Of a stretch of DNA of 64,000 bases, positions 10,245 to 21,354 are shown in pieces. The notes beneath the pieces are model-generated. The model saw nothing but the letters and a program-made list of their open reading frames with translations, ran no database searches and had not been told where the DNA came from. The position numbers and the translations under genes were made by a program. Every line of letters starts with the position of its first letter. The stretch's first letter is position 1. Source of the stretch: Fonsecaea monophora (taxonomy: Eukaryota; Ascomycota; Eurotiomycetes; Chaetothyriales; Herpotrichiellaceae); the NCBI RefSeq assembly GCF_001642475.1, contig NW_019174001.1, positions 111,015 through 175,014 of the forward strand, in the 5' to 3' direction.

Positions 10245-13172
10245 CTGCCAAGATCCTCGGTGCGGATTGCTTGTATGTGAGTTTTGACGGAGTGTGTCAC
10301 ATGTTCACTCTAGACCACTTCAGGACTAATACAGAAATATGATGTGATTCAAGGATGGAAGATCGTTCAGGGTTGTCCAATAGCCATATCTGGGTCGAGA
10401 GCGAGGAAGAATGGGGACGTCGAAGCGCTTATTATCAATACCCCTAGCCGCAAGATTTGGAGAGCAATCGAGCGGTGTCGAGATAGGACGAGGCCTGGCA
10501 AGATTAGTTACCTGATGCCAAACCTGCCGAGGTAGATAAGAATGAGTTACCGTGGTGGCGAGTTGTAGGCTTTGTGAAACTCGAGATATCAAGACAGAAA
10601 GTTTGAGTGCTGGTGTGATTTTTGAATGAACCAGGGTTTTTGCGTCGTCTTCGAGCGGTTTCATTTCTGCTTGGAGTCCCTGATTGTGGCCGCGGATTGG
10701 CTGGATGAGACTGACATAGTGTTGTTTCGAACTCTACCCCACCGATAGGTAATTATTCCGCATGGGGGGACGTTGGAGCTACTGCATCAAGCCGAGCAGC
10801 TAGCCGGATCTTGCCTCAGCTAGGTAGATATCGTGACTGGACTTGGTCTAACAGCGAGGGAGGCATTGGGGGAATGTGATTTCGCACGCTGACGTCGTTC
10901 CCACAAAGGAAACAAAAAAAAGTTATCCTTGCATCTTCCGAGGTCAGCATCTTACTCGGAGATAGGACTCAGCTAGACGGGCAGCATGGGCACAGCGACC
11001 ACGGGAATAAATGGCTCGTGCCTGACCCGCGTGGGCTGGATAATTTCAGACGTGTCGAGGCACTGGGAAATACCCAATAAATTTTCAACCGTGCGCTCTT
11101 TGCACATGATATTGATTGGGACTGCAGGAAGAGAGGCCACTCACAGTGAAATAACATCCCACGCCTTCGAGTATAAACCGTACGACAGCCAAGCGTTTTG
11201 TGCGTAGCGCTGCTGCAGCTCTAGACCGCAAATTCGATGGTGTGGGAGGTTTTGCATACGGGCAACGAATTAAACCTGGCCGAGGGCGAGGTCCGTCCCT
11301 TGGTTGGCCTAATGAACCATGTCAGTGGGAATAGTGGAAACTCTCGAGGTAACCAAACGGGAAGAACGGGGCATATTCCTGGAAAATCCAGCCACGAATC
11401 TGGGTGATTTGGGCCTCAAAGAACTGCCAGAGCGCAGTCGAAGCGGCAGAGACTTCGAGAACAAAAATACAATCTCACGAGCTCAGCGGATAGCATGACC
11501 ACGAACGGGTACTTGCCCATAAGATTTGTGTCAGCGGTTATTGAGCACGGAGGATACCGCTAGGGCTGAGCAAAGGCCTGATAAACCCTCCTTTTGTTCA
11601 TGCTTGGTTGACCGAGCAGCGGTATGATCACGGGGTAATGAGGGCGCCTCGAACGGGTACATACAGAGTTTGTGACTCGGAGGGTGTACAGCAGAGGGTC
11701 CGGTGACTCTGCACACAATCAAACATCGCTGGAGCACTGCGTAATGTTACCAGTCTCTTACTGCTAACAAGCATATCCCACCTTGGCTCTGGCCGTCAAA
11801 ACTAGCGCCACTGCGAACTGTCTTGGAAAAGGTCAGTGCGAGGACTCGTACTCCTCACTCTGCTACCACCGTAGCGAGGATGGGAAGGCTTGGTCTAAGC
11901 TTTCTCAGTCCAGGAGGCAAAGGAGTCGGCTGGCTGCAGAGAGCGGATTGGACGGTGCCTTGATTGCGTGGGAGGCACGATTGCCAGGATTGGGAGGCCT
12001 GTGATCAATGGATTCGTTTAGCTGCAGATGGCCAACGAGGGCAGACGAGATGTCGGAGGATCAGGGCGGTAGGACGGGGTAGTGAGGAGCGAGGGCAAGG
12101 TGCGGGAAGGGAAAAAAAGTGGCCAGGCAAGCCAGGGAATGGGACGAGGGAGAAGCCTCAGGCCGAAGGACCCGTGGTGGATAGATGATCCTCGTAAGTG
12201 CGGAGTTACTGGGTGTCTGAGTATGAGTGAGTGAGAATGCGTGAGTGTGTGTGTGAGAGACAGTGTGTGTGCATTGAAAAAGTGGAGTGAGTATCTGAGT
12301 GAGGATGGGCTTGTGTCCAGTGTTGGTGGTGTGAAGGCGACAGCTTGGAGATGAGACGGGCAGGGCCGTGAAGGCCACTTTCGAGGCTTGCAGGGTGCGA
12401 AGGTGCACAACAGCGCTGTTTGCTGTTTCGCCGGTTGCTGCTGGCTGTTGGCCGCTGGCTGCTGGCTCCTCGCCAACCAGGGTGTTCTAGTTAAGTGTTA
12501 GGCTGCTGCTGCAGGGTGGGACCCCTGGAACCACCCCCCTCAGCTCCATCATGACTTGGTGGGCATCCAGCATCCAAACCAGCTTAGTTGATTCCCCTCT
12601 TTTTCCCTCAAGGCTACTGCCGCCTTCAGACACCAATGCCATTCCCGATCAGGCACCCTCCTCTGCCCATCTTGTTGGGCCCTTGTCTTTCAACCTCCAC
12701 GCTTCTCAATGTGCATTACATTTTCTTTATCTACTAGAAGGCCGAATCCTCCCATCACCAGGTCTTGATTTTCACTCACCACACACACACACACACACTC
12801 ACCATTACCCTCCTTCTCAGAAACACACCGAAGACCACATTTCATGATTCATTACCATCTTGAACCTGAATAGCTTCTCAGCCTCTGGCACACCCTCTTA
12901 TATCCAAAGATACCTCAAACGTCAGCCGTGTCTGAGGATGAGATACAAGTCTGCCTGCGTGACCCTTGATTGACACCCACCACTGCCACACGGCTACAAC
13001 CACCACATTGGTCAGCCCGTGGCCTTGCGATACCCTCCCCCCCAGAGGAAATATAAATCGTCACCCACCAGACCTACCAGACCTTCTTGAACGAATCTCT
13101 CTCCTCAGCCTCTCTAGTCACTGGAACCCTACCATCTCTCCTTCCATCGTCGTACAACAGACCAACAACAAC
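10245..13172. other. Gene-poor region with simple repeats upstream of the Ecl1-like gene
   Basis: About 2.9 kb without a supportable gene. The reading frames are short or low complexity. GAGTGAGTG/GTGTGTG tracts occupy about 12210-12300, and an AC dinucleotide run of 18 nt lies at 12781-12798. The CT/CA-rich composition from about 12590 to 13172 looks like a long promoter and 5' leader for the following gene. Confidence 0.5.
12781..12798. repeat. (AC)9 microsatellite
   Basis: Uninterrupted AC dinucleotide run in the presumed leader or promoter of the Ecl1-like gene. Confidence 0.9.
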
Positions 13173-13598
13173 ATGGATTTCCTTCTCGGAGACTTCTGCC
13201 TGTCCTGCGATCGTCAAACTAACGGCACAAACTTTTGCTCATCGGCATGTCGTCTAACACAACTCGATCACTATACCCTTGCGTCGTCGACACCATCCTC
13301 CTCTCCCCGTGACACAAGTATCACCGCCTTCATCTCTTCGCCACAACGCCCTTCTCTTAATATTGCCACCACCGGTCTCTACCTTCCACCAGCATACGAC
13401 TTCTCTATTCACCGGACCTCGTCGTCGAACTCGCTCTCCACCTCTCTGATCTCTCGCCCAGTCAGCCCCAAGTTGTCCGAACAAGCCCAAAATGATCTGA
13501 AACATTATGCGGGATCATTTGATCAGACTAGGACCTTGAAAAGACGAGTATCGATGCAGGGCAATGAAGAAGCGAAAGCCTCTTGGAGAGGGCCATGA
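13173..13598 (+). CDS. Ecl1-family small zinc-binding protein (lifespan regulatory factor type)
   Basis: A 141-aa protein with the N-terminal Ecl1-type cysteine motif: C9-x2-C12-x9-C22-x3-C26 in the context DFCLSCDRQTNG...FCSSACR. In yeasts Ecl1-3 are small zinc-binding factors that extend chronological lifespan and respond to nutrient stress; filamentous homologues keep the N-terminal motif followed by a Ser/Thr-rich disordered body. Here residues 36-100 are Ser/Thr/Pro-rich, and the C-terminus carries the second conserved patch (NDLKHYAGSFDQTRTLKRR). I chose the ATG in context AACAACATGG, not upstream in-frame codons, because the cysteine motif must be near the N-terminus and the leader is CT-rich. 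No intron. The nearest genes are 2.9 kb and 5.3 kb away. Confidence 0.8.
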   Translation: MDFLLGDFCLSCDRQTNGTNFCSSACRLTQLDHYTLASSTPSSSPRDTSITAFISSPQRPSLNIATTGLYLPPAYDFSIHRTSSSNSLSTSLISRPVSPKLSEQAQNDLKHYAGSFDQTRTLKRRVSMQGNEEAKASWRGP

Positions 13599-16500
13599 AT
13601 CGGTATATTATTCGACTATTGCTATGAATTACCACGGGAATATGATGATGACGACTCGGGCTGCTCACGTCGGAGCTTTTGAAGAGACAGATGTCCATTA
13701 CCGGCTTTAATCTTCATTGCGTCTTAAGCATGGCTAGGATGATATGGAACAAAAGTTTACTGCATTTACATTGGCGTTGGTTTGACTATTATGAGAACGA
13801 AGAGGATTTGGGTAAAATACGGAGCGGTTTGCAAGCGTTTCTGGTCCTTGTGAAGGCTCACGAGTTGCGCATTTGCATGGCGTTCTTCGACAGTTGCTAG
13901 CGATGGACTTTTGCCACTGGTGTTTGGTCCATGTTCTGCATCAAGCAAAGCATCTAGATTCGACGGGGCGCAGGCTGGGACACAAGATTGTTGGGGTTCA
14001 ATCGAGTGTGACATCAAGATGTTAACAGTATACAGGGCAAGAAGGAAAGCCTTGAAGACCAGGTTGGTTGTGATGGGATGGACAGGTGGATGGCACCAGA
14101 CATCGAGGGAAGCCGTTCTTTTCTTTTTCCTTTTTTCTTGACGGCATTTGGCAGGAAATTGATGGATCAGGAGCACAGCACTCGCCTCCTCACTGTTTTT
14201 CTTTTGTCATGATTTGTCGATTCATCAAACAAAAATGGCGGAGAAATAGTTCTACTTTAGCATTACCATACGGGATCTTTGAAGCCATTGAGTTGGCGAC
14301 CCGAGGCCTCTGACAGAAACAACGAGATTGACCAACACACGATTATTGTCTCTCCTGTGCCCTCCAAGCTACTTCTACATAGCTTGCTCAATCTCATCTC
14401 TTATTATCTCCCCATCAATCTCACTCCTTCGCCAACCTCTGGATCTACCCTCCCGCCGGGCTATCCGCTGCCTCTCCACTTTGCACTGGCAAAATGGTGT
14501 GGATACTTTCTCCGCTGGGCACGAAGAGCCCCCTCGTCGTGTCACTTTTCTGCGGAGAGCGAGGCTTGGTTCCCACACCTGTCCCCCATTGTTGGTCTCT
14601 GAGCCACGCTGCAGAAACTCAAAATCTCGCCTGAAGCTTTTGTTTTTCTGGTTCTTGTCACCCTTGTGCCCCCAGTGACCTCGTACAGTGACCATGGGCT
14701 TGCTGCTTTGGGAACTACCCCCCACAAAAACAAGTTGGCTCAACTACTTTTGACTTCATTATTGTCACTTGCTTGGTCTCCATCTCTGGCTGTCCGTCCA
14801 TACATGCATCCTGGTGACTTCTCCTCTCCTCTCACTCCCTCCCTCCCTCCCCTTGCATTATTGACCGCCTGATCGATCGCGCCATCGCTGTCTTCCCCTG
14901 CGTGAGGGAGGATATTCTCGGTGCTTGCAGATGCAGGTGCAGGTGCAGGTACATGTACCTTGGTAGGTATGTACATATGTCTATATGGATACCGCGAAAT
15001 GCAGGAGATAGATGGACGGATGGGGCACAGGGGCACAAGCAGCAAGAGGGAGGCCACTGGTCCCTCGTACGCTTACTTTCACTCTTACTCGTTGTAGGAA
15101 AATGATTTCCCGCGCGACAAGTACTTTGTACATTTGAGCTACCGGCCAGTCCAATTTCTCCACTCGAGACACAAAACAATCGCCCATCCCATGTACCGAG
15201 TAGGCAAGTAAAGTACCCCACACAAACACACACGGCTAGAGAAAACACGAGCACGAGCGACGAAACGGGGGCAAACGGCATCCAACGCACGAGGTACACA
15301 GCAAGTGAACACACACGGACACGCGCAATTGAGTTTCGAAACGGGGGGCCAAAAAAAAACAGGGAAAACATGGTCAAGTTCTAAACGACGAGGTACAATA
15401 TCATTAGGGGGCCCATTACCGATGGAGAGTAGGTTTGTAGATACAACGGGTAACATAACAATATGGTCATCCGAAGATTCTTATGCTCCACAAGTTTTCC
15501 GTCTCATGCAACCTTTTCTATCGAGTATCCCCCGTACCTAGGGGTGTTGGAACAGGTATTATTTCGGCCCATCTATGTGGACGAGGGTGCATCTATCTGC
15601 ATGCATCGATGCTGCTCGGAGTCCGAAAAGGAGAGGGGGCGGCAGAGGGAAGTTTGTATTTTACCTGCCTACCGCCCGCCACCTACGTACAGTATGCACA
15701 TAGATGGGACTGGATGGGTACATGGGTACGTCTTATCCCCATCATGCCTTCGTGCCCTGTACCTTGCACTTCGTTGAGTCTGTGGAGTGAAGAACCTACA
15801 TGTGTACATACCTCACGTCCTGTAGGCGATGCGACATATGCATGAAAGGTGCGGAGTACGCACGAGCTACGAGGTACGTACGGAGTCTGTCAGAAGCCAA
15901 GTCCTGCCTGTATCGGACCTATCACCTGGGTACCTAGGGAGCTGGGCTGCTTGGGCTACCACAGCGCTGGGCAAGTACGGAGTAGGTAAGGGACCCCGCG
16001 GAGAACCCCAATAAATAATGTTTGAGCCTGCGGGGGGCAGGGCCTCCACAAGGAGGAAAAGAAAAAGTACGTTGCAGTTTGAAAGAGGTTGCATCTACCG
16101 TACGAGGTAGAGGCTCTGAGATCCATGTATACTATTACACGTAGGTAGGTAGGTAGGTAGGTAGATACTCACATGGCACTATCACCGCCATCTCATTTCC
16201 ATTCCCATTGTCATCAACTCATCAACTCATCAACTCATGTACGAGGTACTCATCCTCTCGCCTAGCCAGCTGCCAGCCTCGCAATGCACCACCATTTTCA
16301 TCCCACTATTTGATGCCTGGTGTAGGCAGGCAGGCAGGCCGCTGAGAACCTCCACACACATACACCCTGCACACCCTCCTGGTGCTCCTACAGTCTTCTA
16401 TCTCTTCTCTTGCCTTGCGCATGACTCACTCGCTCAACCCCCCCTTTCCTCGCTACTCTGTCAAAGATTCAAAGCCACGGCTGAACACGTATACCTACCT

Positions 16501-18855
16501 ACCTGCCTGCCTACGTTCGACACCATCACCTTCCTCACGATAATCAATTTCTTTGCGCTCCATTAGTTTCCAGCCCCCTCGCTTGCTCTTTGCACCTTGC
16601 TCCTTGCTCCCTGGTCACCCGGTCACTAGTCACCTAGGTTGTCACTGCTGGTCACACAGATCGTTACAAAGTAAGAGCGATCCTGGCCCCGGATGTGCAC
16701 GCCGAAGTTCGTGTTCATAACCTGATTTTGAAACCCCTCAAAAGGGCCGCTTCCTGCCCTAGTTCCGAGCCATTTCTCCCCCTTTCAACGTGGGCGAAGA
16801 AACAGAATTGATCGAGGCCCTTGTTGGTCACTTGTCACTATGATTATCTTGTTTGTATTTTCTTCTCCCCTTCGAAGACCTACTTCGTACGTACAAACTC
16901 CCTCACCCCCTTTTTCCAGTGTTTACGTAGTTCATTCCTCGCCGCCTCCGTCACTTGACACGGCAGAGACAACTCTAACCCAACGGACTCACCGCCACCA
17001 AATTTGCTTTTTCCGCTCCACCCTCCGTCCCATGGGGCCGCAACAGTTTTTGCGGGGTAGCATCGTCTAATTCCTGCAGATGACCGCTTTCTGCGAAGCA
17101 CGATAGCCTGGATAGCATGCAAGGAGGCCGTCCTCGGCGCACTCGGCGCAGGTCCAGACTCTCCACAAAGTGCAAAGACTGGAGTGAGCCCACCAGCCGA
17201 CCAACCGTGGCGCCCGTTTCAACCCCCATTAACGAGGACACCATCACCCATCGCCCAGACGCCGCGGGTCTTGAGCACCACCCCTTTCCAGAAGGGTGCC
17301 AGTGCATTCACAAAGGTCTCAGTAGTGGCAGCTGGGGATCGAACTCCAGGTTTTCTCTCGCCGAGTTGGTGTCATTTCCTGGGGTTTCGGCACTCCCTAG
17401 CCGGGGTTGATGCCAGTGCGATATAGGGTCCTCTGATTGTTCAAGGGGTGTGCTTGGTTGCCCCTTGATTGAATAGGTTTGAGCAGGAGGAAGCTCTCGA
17501 GAGTGGCGGAGTGGGCAAGAGATCACGCAATGGTTGAGAAGGTACTCGCAGTTCGCCGACTCCTTGCGCTCCTTCCTCACCCTGGCTTCTGTCAATGCCG
17601 TTCCTTGACGCCTGACGGAATCTCAACTGATCCGAGTCACAGACTCCTATGCACTTCCTAGAGACCTGTCCTTGACCTCCGCTCTGAAGGCGCTGCTCGA
17701 GTGGATAAGTGTATCAGTGTCGAGGGACATTGTTCTTGTCTCGCATCGCTCGCGCCGACCCTTTGACAAAGGCCGTTCAAGTGTTAGTGTTAGTGGACCA
17801 TTGGCAGTCCCGCGTCAATCGCTTCCTTAATCCTTGGGGGAGCAGGGTTGCTTTTGGTCTGCAATCGGTGTCCAGGAAGGCGACTTCTCCAGGGTGCCAG
17901 CCACGGCTTTCACCCGTGTTTTCGCGCTGGAAATCTGCTCGGGTGGGTATGTAGACGGGAGAAATGGACGCCATCGTTTTGCAGCCGAATCAGCCTCGCT
18001 AACACATCGCTGAAATGAGAAAGCGGTCGCTTGGGACACCCCACGCTAGCCCATCACGAAACTGGACGCTGTTCCTCATGCCCCTTTCAGCTCGGGTCCA
18101 TCAAGAAAACGACTTTTGCTCGCCTGGGCTTCCCTATAAAGAAAGGACATGGGACGGCACACCCCGAGTTCTCTTCGCTTGTAACCTTGCTACAAGTGTC
18201 GGATTTTCCCATCGTGCTGTATATTTGACGTGAAACCGACCACTTCAGCCAGCCACAATTTTCCACAAAGCCCGATTCTCACAAATACGGCCACTGGGAA
18301 GACCACCCTCGCCCGCGAAAGATGGTGCAAAGGTACGAGTATCGTATGTAGCGGGTCTTTCAATCTTGCACATGGGATCACCAAGGTGATTTGCCAAGTT
18401 CATTGCTGTCCGAGCTTGAGTCCGCATTCTACAGACGTGAAATCAACCACCCAGCCGATGCCCGCCTCCTTTTCAGCGAAAGATACTAGCTGTGCTCGAC
18501 CATGGCTCATGCCATTCGGGTTTCATGGACGGGGATCAACCTCCAATGAATCGAGTCTTCCTGGATTCAGATTGAGATGCGGTGACTCTCAGGCCGGACC
18601 AAATTATCAGAAAGGGGTGACTACTCATTGATAACTCGGCGATTTAGCAATTGCACCTGAGTGGAACGAAGATTCCAGAGCACAAGCGGAGAAAGATCAG
18701 ACCTTGTGGCACATCCATGGATCATTTTGGACGCAAGGACTTCTCTCGTGTCGAAATCTCGGAACGTCATTGCTCCTGTCGTTCGTGTGATAGACGCGTT
18801 CCGGACACCTGAGAATCGCCCAGCAATGTCCGCCGAATCACATCTCCACCACTTA
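13599..18855. other. 5.3-kb gene desert with GTAC/CCTAGG motif island
   Basis: No gene could be supported. About 14930-16250 is dense in short words (GTACATGT, GTACCTAGG, TACGAGGTAC, ACGGAGTA), including exact TACGAGGTAC copies at 15868-15877 and 16240-16249. A GTAG tetranucleotide array sits at 16141-16164. A stretch at about 17067-17426 has coding-like composition in one plus frame (see findings) but no start, splice or domain support. Confidence 0.5.
16141..16164. repeat. (GTAG)6 tetranucleotide repeat
   Basis: Six uninterrupted GTAG units within the motif-rich island of the 13.6-18.9 kb desert. Confidence 0.9.
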
Positions 18856-20343
18856 TCAAGGACAGTCATGCGTCCAAGCCACAGCAGTCTCGACAAATCG
18901 CAATGGGATAAAGACCTGGTAAGACCACCAGAAGGGCACTGGATCCTGAAAGTCGTATAAATCATCTTGCCAGAGGATCAAGTGGCCGGAAAACTGGATC
19001 AACTGTCGCACATAATCAACAAGACCGATCTTGAAGGTGGCCAGGCTAAGGAGCGGCTCAAAGCACAACCGCAGAAGATCCTGGCCAAAGCAGTACGTTC
19101 CATGTATCTTCGAGTCCGGCGTCGCTACGCCATTTTCCTGTGGCATGGGCTGAGCCGCTGCATAAGCTGGCCTCGTCACTTGCTTGTCGGTGTTGACTTG
19201 ATCTGCATTTAAACATTCGAGATAGGCTCGAGTCAGTTGGACCGAACCGCCCAGCCCCTGAAACAATTGCGCCGCAGCCTGGGCTTTGACACAGACCTGG
19301 ACGGGGAGAATGATCTGAGCCACTCCAGATTCTGTAACCTGCTCTTCAACACAGAAGTCGATACCCAAGTGGGTGGTGAAGTCATGACCTTGATTGCTCG
19401 CGAATGTGTGAACAAACCGCAGCATCGCCATACTGAGGGCGGATTTCGGCTCCAAGAGCTGGTAGCAGCCAGGATGTCTCGACCGGCTGGCAGCAAAGGC
19501 TCTGAGAGAGCCTCTGACAATGATGGCAAAGGTGTGGTATCTCTCCAGTTCGTCCACGTCTTGTTCCAGCTTCCAGGGCATCGTGGTCGTAATGGCCATC
19601 TGGGACACTGTATTGTATGTTTGGCTAAGCGTCCTCCGTGGAAGCACAGCCCGGGCCGAGCTGGCAGGAATCCCATTTTGGTCCAAACTATGAAGCAAGT
19701 ACTTGCGTCTTCCTCGCGCTTGGTTAAGCACATTGTGTACCTCGTCTCGTGATTTGACATAGTGTGTTTCCGGTACCGGTAGTCCTTGGCTGGCCATGTA
19801 TAAGAGAAATGCTTCCCTTGTCGCGAAATAGGGGACATCATTCACCCGGAGGGCGAAACATTGGCACGGGCTGTTTTGCTCTATCACACTTCTCGCCTGC
19901 GCCTCTGTGCTAGGATCTGCACTGCCCATGCAGTTGATCCAAAGATCAGCATGTTCTTGCTCAATGATGCGGACCAAACACGCGATGTACTCGACGTGGC
20001 GGCTATCGTCGGATTGGGATGGGAGGCGGTAGAAGCGGCTCAATGCATTGGAGAAGCGCACGTGGATAGGGAATCCATCAGGCTCGTAGTCAGCGCCAAC
20101 AACTTTATGACCTGTGCTATGAAATGCCCTAGCCAGTCTCAGCCCGTGAGGCGTGTTGACCCCGGTGATGAAAACCGTCCTCGACCGGAACCCTGGCACC
20201 CTTTTGAGACGCTGATGGACAGATGTCCTTGGGAAGAGCGATATCCACACGAGGTTGAAGATTAAGAGCAACGTCGATGCTGGAATACAAGAAGCGGCCA
20301 CTGAGGCAAAGAAGAGATACTGGATGGACACCATCAGAGGCAT
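18856..20343 (-). CDS. Membrane-anchored ATP-grasp-like protein, possibly catalytically inactive (495 aa)
   Basis: Resembles fungal carbamoyl-phosphate-synthase-like ATP-grasp proteins. Residues 7-37 are one hydrophobic anchor. Residues 55-90 form a Rossmann-like preATP-grasp segment (TVFITGVNTPHGLRLARAFH...VVGADYEP). A degenerate ATP-grasp body follows (about 160-375). The C-terminal 50 residues (DDLYDFQDPVPFWWSYQVFI) match the end typical of this fungal group. At the position where family members carry the metal-site motif P-x-E-C-N-P-R, this protein reads PVQVCVK (347-353), lacking the Glu/Asn/Arg set, so activity is doubtful. That comparison is from memory of the family, not an alignment. 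No intron needed. Divergent from PNS1 across about 1 kb. Confidence 0.65.
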   Translation of the reverse strand: MPLMVSIQYLFFASVAASCIPASTLLLIFNLVWISLFPRTSVHQRLKRVPGFRSRTVFITGVNTPHGLRLARAFHSTGHKVVGADYEPDGFPIHVRFSNALSRFYRLPSQSDDSRHVEYIACLVRIIEQEHADLWINCMGSADPSTEAQARSVIEQNSPCQCFALRVNDVPYFATREAFLLYMASQGLPVPETHYVKSRDEVHNVLNQARGRRKYLLHSLDQNGIPASSARAVLPRRTLSQTYNTVSQMAITTTMPWKLEQDVDELERYHTFAIIVRGSLRAFAASRSRHPGCYQLLEPKSALSMAMLRFVHTFASNQGHDFTTHLGIDFCVEEQVTESGVAQIILPVQVCVKAQAAAQLFQGLGGSVQLTRAYLECLNADQVNTDKQVTRPAYAAAQPMPQENGVATPDSKIHGTYCFGQDLLRLCFEPLLSLATFKIGLVDYVRQLIQFSGHLILWQDDLYDFQDPVPFWWSYQVFIPLRFVETAVAWTHDCP

Positions 20344-21354
20344 GGCCAGAGGCTGACAGATCGAGTGGCCGACGACATCGACATCGAGACCAGGAGACCA
20401 TCAAAAAATATTACATCAAAAGATATAAAGGGTTGTGTTGGAGTTGACGAGCCACTGGTCAATACTGGGTAGGCAAGTAGGCAGCATGGATAGACGATAT
20501 CCGATACACATGATCAACACACAAAAGGTCTCTGTTGAACCCTTGTCGCTGATTGGATTGGGTATCGCAGGAGGACTTGTCGGTGTAGGTGGTAGGGCCG
20601 ATAACCCTGGTAGCGGCACCAGTAGAGAGGAGGAGGGGAGGACATGAGATTATGACGACAGACAAAATACAGTGACGATGATGACAAAGAGAGCGATTCT
20701 GACGTGGCGTTTGTGGTTGGAGTTGGTTGCCCGTCTGACAGCGTGGATTAGGTGCATTGATATAGGGCAGCCATGGTGACCATAGGCGCAATTCGTATGA
20801 AGAAGGTGGCAGGCTCCTTTTGGTCAGACCGAGGGCATTAATCTCCGAGAAGCTGTGGCTGGTGGTGCTCCTCTGGGCGGATCACCGACGGACTTTAACT
20901 GGATGGACGCCCCAAGCGACCAGATTTAAGCTCATCCGATGGCGTCGCTAGCGAAATGGGTTCCCAGATGCCAGGTGCCAGCATCCAATAGCCCGCTTTC
21001 TTCTGCCTAGTGGGCTGCACGAGCTTGCGCCTCGCCAACCCTTCCAAGCTGAAAACACAAATTGTTCCAGTAGGTACATGTGCTACGGGTGCCAATAGAC
21101 ACAAACATCGTCATCATACGAGTACACACTACTTCTCATTCATCGGTTTCATCCCTCCTTTCACTTCTGGGTTTGGCTCTCGTCGGTATTTTCATCTCCA
21201 TTCCCATCCTCTATTCATCGTTGCGCATTGATCTTCGTGCTTCGTATCACCAGAAGCAAGTCGCGCGCCTGTGCTGAGTGCTACACTGAGTGCTACGCTG
21301 AGCGCGTTGCCGCCCAGTCCAAGTTGACAAGAGTGTCAAAAACGCGTCGCAATC
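20344..21354. other. Divergent intergenic region between the ATP-grasp-like gene and PNS1
   Basis: About 1 kb between two head-to-head starts. It should contain both promoters. No convincing ORF. The last 250 bp before PNS1 are CT-rich, typical of a fungal leader. Confidence 0.5.

Noticed and set aside
12018..12476. Minus-strand ORF of 152 codons
   Set aside because: Translation of GAGTGAG/GTGTG simple repeats (His/Thr/Ser-rich), no domain or conserved-looking segment.
14832..15456. Overlapping minus-strand ORFs of 105-181 codons
   Set aside because: Cys/Val-rich translations of the motif island; several frames are open at once.
17330..17420. Minus-strand AGTTCGATCCC box resembling a tRNA B box
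   Set aside because: No convincing A box or acceptor stem; lies in a coding-like stretch.
17503..17590. TGGCGGAGTGG resembling a tRNA A box
   Set aside because: No matching B box within the expected distance.
19233..19841. Minus-strand ORF of 202 codons inside the ATP-grasp-like gene
   Set aside because: Alternative frame of a well-formed 495-codon gene.
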